In this document: positions 58,223 through 64,000 of the stretch, piece by piece | How positions within the stretch are numbered: the first letter of the stretch is position 1 | How the letters are laid out: every line of letters starts with the position of its first letter | From: Rhizobium sp. BK251 | GTDB taxonomy: Bacteria; Pseudomonadota; Alphaproteobacteria; Rhizobiales; Rhizobiaceae | NCBI RefSeq assembly: GCF_004345245.1 | Contig: NZ_SLUQ01000012.1 | Span: 67,107-131,106 of the forward strand | Direction of reading: 5' to 3' | Length of the DNA: 64,000 nt | Made by a program: the position numbers and the translations under genes | The notes under the pieces: generated by a model | What the model was told of the DNA's origin: nothing | Database searches by the model: none | Seen by the model: only the letters and a program-made list of their open reading frames with translations

Positions 58223-59083
58223 ATGTCGAAGAATAGCGAGCAAATCATTTTGGTGACAGGCGTCACCGGTAGGCAAGGAAGCGCCGTGTACCGGCATCTG
58301 CAGAAGAAAGGGTTCAAGCTGCGCGCGCTGGTGCGGGATCCCAATAGCGACAAAGTCCATCAACTGAGGGGACAGGGGACGGAAGTATTTCAGGGAAGTC
58401 TCGACGACCCCGACAGCCTAACGCGCGCGATGGATGGTGTGTATGGCGTATTCTCCGTGCAGCCATATTCGGCCAATGAAATTCAACAGGGAGTGGCGGT
58501 CATCGAGGCCGCGAAGCGGCAGGGCGTCACCCATTTCGTTTACAGCTCAGTAGGTTCGGCCGACGAAGAGACAGGCCTTCCCCACTTCGAAAGCAAGATC
58601 AAGGTGGAAGAGCATCTGCGATCGAGTGGCTTGGCGTACACGATCGTGCGACCCGTTTTTTTCATGGAGAACTGGTACCGAGGCTTCGGCGAGTCGATCA
58701 GGAGCGGGCAGCTCCAGCAGCCATTAAGCTCGACAGCGCGCTTGCAGATGGTAGCTGTGGATGACATTGGCGCGTTTGTAGCGCTCGCGTTTGAGCACCC
58801 CGACAAATGGAAGGACAGAATATTTTCCCTGGCGGGCGATGAATTGTCGATGCAGCAGATTGCCGATGCTTTTGACCGCGCGAATTCGCGGGAGGTGAAG
58901 TATGTTCAGGTTTCCTGGGATCATTTCGAGAAGAACATGGGAGGGGAACTGACGATGATGTACCACTGGTTCGAGGAAAAAGGATTTCACTTCAACATTG
59001 ATGAGGTGCGACGAGAATATCCGCTGACCCACACCTTTGATCAATGGCTGGATACATATTGGGATAAGGCTTCGGGAGAGTAA
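58223..59083 (+). CDS. NmrA-family NAD(P)-binding protein
   Basis: ATG 58223 after AAAGGAGAAGTTTTC gives 286 residues. The loop ILVTGVTGRQGSAVYRHLQK and the segment HFVYSSVGSADEETGLPHFE are typical of NmrA-type atypical SDRs, which may sense redox state or reduce quinones. The catalytic Tyr-Lys pair is missing, as usual for the subgroup. Last gene of the rightward oxidoreductase set. Confidence 0.88.
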   Translation: MSKNSEQIILVTGVTGRQGSAVYRHLQKKGFKLRALVRDPNSDKVHQLRGQGTEVFQGSLDDPDSLTRAMDGVYGVFSVQPYSANEIQQGVAVIEAAKRQGVTHFVYSSVGSADEETGLPHFESKIKVEEHLRSSGLAYTIVRPVFFMENWYRGFGESIRSGQLQQPLSSTARLQMVAVDDIGAFVALAFEHPDKWKDRIFSLAGDELSMQQIADAFDRANSREVKYVQVSWDHFEKNMGGELTMMYHWFEEKGFHFNIDEVRREYPLTHTFDQWLDTYWDKASGE

Positions 59084-59152
59084 AAGACATGTAGCTGATC
59101 GCTTTCTTTTTCGATCAGTCATCGCAGAACCTAGTCTCGAGGAGGCGCCAAT

Positions 59153-59194
59153 ATGACCGTCGACATCAAACTCCTCCCAGCCACGAAGCTTTGA
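59153..59194 (+). pseudogene. 13-codon gene start, truncated
   Basis: CTCGAGGAGGCGCCAAT, a strong ribosome site, precedes an ATG that opens only MTVDIKLLPATKL before a stop. The product looks like the beginning of a normal enzyme that has been cut off. It lies between the NmrA gene and the 3' end of dnaE2 and probably marks a recombination joint. Confidence 0.4.
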
Positions 59195-59284
59195 CGCCTG
59201 CTACTGCCCATCTCGAAATGACGGGCCCGCAGCAATTTCGCCAGCGTCATGGATGTGGCTGCTGTCCCATGGCGCTATCGCGGA

Positions 59285-62200
59285 CTAATGAAAATTCCGT
59301 GCCTTGATCTTGAGGGTGTCGATGTGGAGATCGGGGACATACATGTCCCTGGTCTTCATCACGGATTTATCCCGCGCGTCCGGACTTCCAGGCGATCCGT
59401 GTGCGAACTCGTCGCCCCGACCAGTCGGGATCCTGACGTCGAGATCACGGTCCGCCAAAGCAGACAGATCGCCGGACAGGTCGAAAAGCTGCCGCGCGAT
59501 GAGATGGACGACCTCTCCCTCCCGCTGCACTTTCCCGTGGATGCCCATCAAGGACGCCCCAAGGACGATCCGACGCTGCTTCTCGAACAATGTCGGCCAG
59601 ACGACGACGTTCGCTGGCCCAGTCTCGTCCTCCAAGGTGATGAACATCACGCCCTTCGCCGAGCCCGGCTTCTGGCGGACGAGGACGAGGCCGGCGATCA
59701 TCATGAAGCGGCCGTCTTTTTCATTCATGGCGTCAGCACATGTGACGATCCGGCGCGCTTCCAAGTCCTTGCGGAGGAAAGCCATCGGATGCTGGCGGAG
59801 CGTCAGCCCCGTGTGACCATAGTCCTCGATCACATTGTGGCCTTCCGTCATCTGGCGAAGCACGACCTCCGGCTCCTGCTGTTCGGCCACGGCGTTCTGC
59901 TCGCGTTCGGACGCCGCGGCGAACAATGGCAGGGGTTCGTCCCGTAAGGCTTTGATCGCCCATAGCGCATCGCGTCGCTCGAGCCCGAAGGCGGGCTTGA
60001 AGGCGTCGGCCTCCGCGAGTTGGTTCAACGCCTCAGCCGGAACCTCCGAGCGGCGCCAGACGTCGTCTACGGATTCGAACGCGCGGTCCATGCGGGCGGC
60101 GGCGATCCGCGCGGCGTCGAGGTTGGCGAGGCCTGCAACAAGGCGCATGCCCAGCCGGACGGCATGACGCTCGGTACCCGGAATGGGTTCAAGGGTGCAG
60201 TCCCAGCGCGAGTGAACGACCGATACCGGTCGGATTTCGACGCCGTGTTTCTGCGCGTCCTGCACAATCTGGGCGACCGCGTAGAAGCCCATCGGCTGGC
60301 TGTTGATCAGCGCGGCGCAGAACGCGTCCGGGAAGTGGCACTTGATGAAGCAGGAGGCATACGCGATAAGCGCGAACGACGCCGCGTGGCTTTCCGGAAA
60401 ACCGTAGCTTCCAAACCCCTCGAGCTGTTTGAAAGTGCGTTCGGCGAAGTCTCTCGAGTACCCGTTGTTGACCATTCCCTCGACGAGCTTGGTCTGAAAC
60501 CGCGACACGCCGCCGGTGAATTTGAAAGTCGCCATGCTCTTGCGGAGTTGGTCCGCCTCCCCGCCCGTAAACCCGGCGCAGACCATTGCGACTTTCATGG
60601 CGCTTTCCTGGAAGAGAGGTACGCCCAAGGTCTTTCCGAGGACGGCCTCCAGTTCGGGCGTCGGATATTCGACCTTCTCCTTGCCCTCGCGACGTCGAAG
60701 ATAAGGATGGACCATATCGCCCTGGATGGGCCCCGGCCGAACGATCGCCACCTGGACAACGAGATCGTAAAACGTTCGTGGCTTTAGTCGCGGCAGCATG
60801 CTCATCTGGGCGCGGGATTCGACCTGGAACGTCCCCAAGGTGTCGGCTTTTCGGATCATCGCGTAGGTCGCCTGATCCTCGTGGCGGATCTTGGCGAGAT
60901 CGAGATCCTCGCCCTTGTGCTCGCGGATAAGGTCGAAGGCCTTGGACATGCATGTCAGCATGCCAAGCGCCAGGACGTCAACCTTCATCATCTTAAGCGC
61001 CTCGACGTCGTCTTTGTCCCACTCGATGACCTGCCGGTCCTCCATGCGCGCCGGCTCGATGGGAACGAGGTCGTCCAGGCGCGATCGCGTGAGGACGAAA
61101 CCACCGACATGCTGGCCGAGATGTCGAGGGGCCCCTATCAGCTCGCGGGCCAGCCGGAGCGTCATGACGAGCCGGTAGTCGTCCGGATTGAGATTAAGGT
61201 CCCGAACGTTCTTCTCGGTAATCTCCTCGCTCCACGACCATAGGCCTGCCGACAGGGCCTTGGCCACGTCCTCAGGCAGGCCCATCGCTTTCCCGACATC
61301 GCGGATCGCGCCTTTCGCCCGGTAGCGTGTGACGGTGCAGACGAGGGCGGCGCGCTCACGCCCGTATGTCTTGTAGATCCACTGGATGACCTCTTCACGT
61401 CGGGCGTTTTCGAAGTCGACGTCGATGTCCGGCGGCTCGTTACGCTCTTTGCTGACGAAGCGCTCGAATAGAAGGTCATTCGTCTCTGGGTCGATACTCG
61501 TGATACCGAGGATGTAGCAGATCGCTGAGTTCGCAGCACTTCCTCTACCTTGACAGAGAATGCCCTGGCTACGGGCGAACTTGACAATCGAGAACACCGT
61601 CAAAAAATAGGGCGCATAATCCATCTCCTTGATCAGGTCGAGTTCGTGCCGGACGGCGCGCAACACCTTTTGCGGAAGACCCTCCGGGTATCGGTCCGGA
61701 AGATATTCGCGAACGTAGTGCTCAAGCGACTGCTGGGCGTCCATCCCTTCGACGATGGCTTCCTCCGGATATTCGTAGGTCAGTTCTTCGAGTGAGAACT
61801 TGCAGCGGTCGACGATCTCCATCGTGCGTGCGAGTGCTTCCGGGTAGCGGGGAAACAGGCGCTCCATCTCCTCCGGGGGCTTTAAGAAGCGGTCGGCAAA
61901 CCGCTCCCGGTCGAATCCAACCTCGTCGATGGTTGTCCCTTCCCGGATGCAGGTGACGACATCCTGCAGTTGGCGGCGAGACGGCTCATGGAACAGCACG
62001 TCGTTGGTGACGACCGTCTTTACCTTGTATCGCGTCGCCATGTTCGCCATCTCGTGCAGTCTCATCTGATCGTTCGGCCGACGGCGAAGGCAGAGCGAGA
62101 CGTAGGCGCGGTCAGCGAACACGTCCTTCATGCGCCGCAGATGCACCGCGCAGAGGTCGTCCGGCATGTCGGGAACGAGGATGCCGATCAGGCCCTCGGC

Positions 62201-62542
62201 ATAGGGCGGCAGGTCGGCGAAGTGCAGGATGCAGTTGTTTTTGCCACCCCTCCCCTTGCCGAGCGTGATCAGCCGCGTCAGTCGCGAGTAGGCCGCTTTG
62301 TCGGTCGGATAGACGAGAATGGACATGCCGTCCTGCAGGTCGAGTCGGCAGCCGACGACGAGGTGCAACCCGGTTGCGCGCGACGCTTCGAGCGCGCGAA
62401 CAATGCCCGCCAACGAGTTGCGGTCGACGACGCCGAGCGCTTCGATGCCCAACTCCTTGGCGGTCGCGAACAGTTCGTCGGCAGACGACGCGCCTCGTAA
62501 GAAGGAGAAGTGGGTGGTCGTCTGGAGCTCGGCGTACCTCAT
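59285..62542 (-). CDS. dnaE2: Error-prone DNA polymerase DnaE2
   Basis: The start is the ATG at 62542, whose ATGA overlaps the imuB stop; the frame is open 50 codons further but inside imuB. The 1085-residue protein has the DnaE2 layout: PHP domain (AELQTTTHFSFLRGASSADE), C-family polymerase core with PDIDVDFENARREEVIQWIY carrying the catalytic aspartates, then DNA-binding and OB domains (GLVLVRQKPGSAKGVMFITL). DnaE2 with ImuA and ImuB makes the SOS-induced mutasome that copies damaged DNA. Cassettes of this kind are frequent on rhizobial replicons. Confidence 0.96.
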   Translation of the reverse strand: MRYAELQTTTHFSFLRGASSADELFATAKELGIEALGVVDRNSLAGIVRALEASRATGLHLVVGCRLDLQDGMSILVYPTDKAAYSRLTRLITLGKGRGGKNNCILHFADLPPYAEGLIGILVPDMPDDLCAVHLRRMKDVFADRAYVSLCLRRRPNDQMRLHEMANMATRYKVKTVVTNDVLFHEPSRRQLQDVVTCIREGTTIDEVGFDRERFADRFLKPPEEMERLFPRYPEALARTMEIVDRCKFSLEELTYEYPEEAIVEGMDAQQSLEHYVREYLPDRYPEGLPQKVLRAVRHELDLIKEMDYAPYFLTVFSIVKFARSQGILCQGRGSAANSAICYILGITSIDPETNDLLFERFVSKERNEPPDIDVDFENARREEVIQWIYKTYGRERAALVCTVTRYRAKGAIRDVGKAMGLPEDVAKALSAGLWSWSEEITEKNVRDLNLNPDDYRLVMTLRLARELIGAPRHLGQHVGGFVLTRSRLDDLVPIEPARMEDRQVIEWDKDDVEALKMMKVDVLALGMLTCMSKAFDLIREHKGEDLDLAKIRHEDQATYAMIRKADTLGTFQVESRAQMSMLPRLKPRTFYDLVVQVAIVRPGPIQGDMVHPYLRRREGKEKVEYPTPELEAVLGKTLGVPLFQESAMKVAMVCAGFTGGEADQLRKSMATFKFTGGVSRFQTKLVEGMVNNGYSRDFAERTFKQLEGFGSYGFPESHAASFALIAYASCFIKCHFPDAFCAALINSQPMGFYAVAQIVQDAQKHGVEIRPVSVVHSRWDCTLEPIPGTERHAVRLGMRLVAGLANLDAARIAAARMDRAFESVDDVWRRSEVPAEALNQLAEADAFKPAFGLERRDALWAIKALRDEPLPLFAAASEREQNAVAEQQEPEVVLRQMTEGHNVIEDYGHTGLTLRQHPMAFLRKDLEARRIVTCADAMNEKDGRFMMIAGLVLVRQKPGSAKGVMFITLEDETGPANVVVWPTLFEKQRRIVLGASLMGIHGKVQREGEVVHLIARQLFDLSGDLSALADRDLDVRIPTGRGDEFAHGSPGSPDARDKSVMKTRDMYVPDLHIDTLKIKARNFH

Positions 62543-64000
62543 GCGAACAGCCCGTGCATGAACCACTCGTGGCTGCCGGTCTCGAGGTCGACGCCGTCGC
62601 CCGCGCGGAAAATCCAGAAGCGCTCGCCGCGCTCGTTCTCGATCATGAAATAATCTCTCACCGCTTCTAGCTCGGCCGGCCTGCGCCACCATTCTCCGAA
62701 GATGCGCTCGGGCCCATCGGCGCGCACGACCTTGTGGCGGTTGCCGCGCCAGGTGACGCTGCGCGGAGGATGGTCGGGCATTAGGGCGATCGCTTCGATC
62801 ACCTCCGGCCGAGCAAGCAACCGGACGGGACGACGCCAGTGGCCGACCCAGGTCTCGGCCGTCTCTTCCGCCGCCGCGGAAATGCGCTGGACGCTGCGCT
62901 CAGGGACGTCCGACGCGATCGGGGCAACGCGGAACACGCGCTGGCCGCGGTTGCCGAAGGTGTCGATCAACGGCGTTATGTCGGTCGTCTCTTCTTCAAC
63001 GAGCGAGGACGACCGCTGCTCTTCCTCGAGGAGTTCGGTGGCCGCGGCGGTGAGCGTCAGCTTCTCGATCCCGAAGCCGGGTTCGATCTTCTCCGTCCTA
63101 TCCTTGAACAATTTCGTCAGCCAGGCGACGTCGCGGGCTGGCTTGGCAGTTCCAGCCCGGATGACCTGCCGGGTATTGTCGACTTTCTCGACGAAGAGAT
63201 CGGTGCGCCGGACGCCCAGTCCTCTTTTTTCGAGTTCCGCGACGAGCTGGACGACCAACCTGCCGACATACTTGTCGATGGTCTCGGCGGCACCGATCGG
63301 TTCCTGAAAATTGCGGGAGACCTCGACGATCTCGGCAGTCCGGATCGGGTCGATCGGTTCCGGCTTCAAGCCGCGCATCTGGTCGAGACGACGGCCGGGC
63401 TCCGGTCCGAAACGCAGGGCGAGCGGTGCGCGCGGCGTCGCCGACAATTCGCCGATGGATTGAAAGCCGAGCACGCGAAGATCAGCGACGGTCTTTTCCG
63501 GGAGGCGGAGGAGCGAGATGGGAAGCTTTTCGACGGCGCGGAACGTCTCGCCTGAAGGGACGATGACGGTTTCGCGCTTGATCGCACGGGCGCAGGCATG
63601 TGCGGCACCCCAGGTGCCCGCGACGGCGACGCGGGCTTTCAGCCGTTTCGCGTGGAAGCTATTGAAGATCTTCGTCACCATAGGCTGCTCGCCTCCTTGC
63701 AGATGATCTGCGCCCTCAGTGTCGAGAACCAGACCATCGGTGCCGTCGAGGGCGACAATCGGCGAGTAATGCTGCAGCGCCCAGAGTGCGATCCGCTCCA
63801 GCGTCAGCGCGTCGGCGGCGGGATCGGCGTCGACGAGCTTCAGGCCGCGAAACAAAGCCTGAGCTTTCGCCGCGGGCATCCCTACGCGGACGCCGACTTT
63901 CCTTGCGGCGGCGTCGGCCGACGTCACCCAGCGCTTCGATCCGCTCTTCGCGATGACGGCGAGCGGCTGATCGTCAGGTATGGACGGATCGTCGCGACGT
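62539..64000 (-). CDS. imuB: ImuB, Y-family polymerase-like mutasome protein (5' end beyond the window)
   Basis: The frame runs from the right edge to a TGA at 62539, so the first residues are missing; about 486 are visible. They read RRDDPSIPDDQPLAVIAKSG, WVTSADAAARKVGVRVGMPA and then a palm-like part (IVALDGTDGLVLDTEGADHL). ImuB is a catalytically inactive Y-family homologue that binds the beta clamp and recruits DnaE2. A GTG at 63927 is internal, not the start. imuA is expected just to the right of the window, upstream of imuB. Confidence 0.93.
   Translation of the reverse strand, partial: RRDDPSIPDDQPLAVIAKSGSKRWVTSADAAARKVGVRVGMPAAKAQALFRGLKLVDADPAADALTLERIALWALQHYSPIVALDGTDGLVLDTEGADHLQGGEQPMVTKIFNSFHAKRLKARVAVAGTWGAAHACARAIKRETVIVPSGETFRAVEKLPISLLRLPEKTVADLRVLGFQSIGELSATPRAPLALRFGPEPGRRLDQMRGLKPEPIDPIRTAEIVEVSRNFQEPIGAAETIDKYVGRLVVQLVAELEKRGLGVRRTDLFVEKVDNTRQVIRAGTAKPARDVAWLTKLFKDRTEKIEPGFGIEKLTLTAAATELLEEEQRSSSLVEEETTDITPLIDTFGNRGQRVFRVAPIASDVPERSVQRISAAAEETAETWVGHWRRPVRLLARPEVIEAIALMPDHPPRSVTWRGNRHKVVRADGPERIFGEWWRRPAELEAVRDYFMIENERGERFWIFRAGDGVDLETGSHEWFMHGLFA

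Noticed and set aside
60020..60787. 255-codon plus-strand frame inside dnaE2
   Set aside because: Antisense shadow of a well-conserved polymerase.

Overview
The window looks like about 64 kb of a large, GC-rich conjugative replicon (plasmid or integrative element) from the Rhizobiales, most likely Rhizobium, Agrobacterium or Sinorhizobium. The evidence is the protein families: a VirB/VirD4 transfer system with VirC1-, VirC2-, VirD1- and VirD2-like relaxosome genes, an imuB-dnaE2 mutagenesis cassette, long ParB, DUF932, strawberry-notch and DUF736 genes, and ImuA and LigD remnants. I see no replication initiator, repABC, transposase, tRNA, rRNA or CRISPR array.

Layout. 1-2.5 kb is a scrap zone: the start of an AbiEi-type antitoxin gene running off the left edge, a decayed hypothetical gene, an imuA fragment joined to a ligD fragment, and a frameshifted ihfB. 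2.7-18.4 kb is a block of almost uniformly rightward genes: ParB-like protein, DUF932, DUF6117, a 1472-residue methyltransferase-like/helicase protein, a Toprim protein, DUF2493, a toxin-antitoxin pair, DUF736 and small proteins. HU and a WGR protein are the exceptions. 18.7-18.9 kb holds a very good candidate oriT. 19.9-35.6 kb is the type IV secretion operon, virB1 to virB11 plus virD4. 35.7-46.4 kb carries accessory transfer genes: an XRE repressor, a leftward operon of exported proteins including three SNase-fold proteins without the usual catalytic residues, and a rightward relaxosome operon ending in the relaxase, then a convergent HAD-like gene. 46.8-49.4 kb is a pair that resembles RcgA/RcgR (putative transporter and alpha/beta hydrolase). 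49.9-59.1 kb is a patchwork of small oxidoreductases, SRPBCC proteins and HxlR, TetR and LysR regulators. 59.3-64 kb is dnaE2 and imuB, leftward, with imuB cut by the right edge.

How it fits together. The candidate nic sequence reads TATCCTG/CC on the minus strand, like the RP4 nic site and T-DNA borders, so transfer would begin leftward. The 18.4-to-2.7 kb block would then be the leading region and the secretion genes would enter last. Most leading-region genes are on the plus strand, so the transferred strand is their template. Two of them share a duplicated hairpin-rich leader. Five 28-bp palindromes centred on AC-NNNA-GT lie upstream of the secretion operon, the 37.7-kb gene and the divergent accessory operons. 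They are the best candidates for operators of the XRE protein at 38.1 kb. The gene order (XRE gene between coupling protein and relaxase, a histidinol-phosphatase-like gene by the relaxase) matches what I remember of the TrbR-controlled conjugation system of R. leguminosarum pRleVF39b. That comparison is from memory and was not searched.
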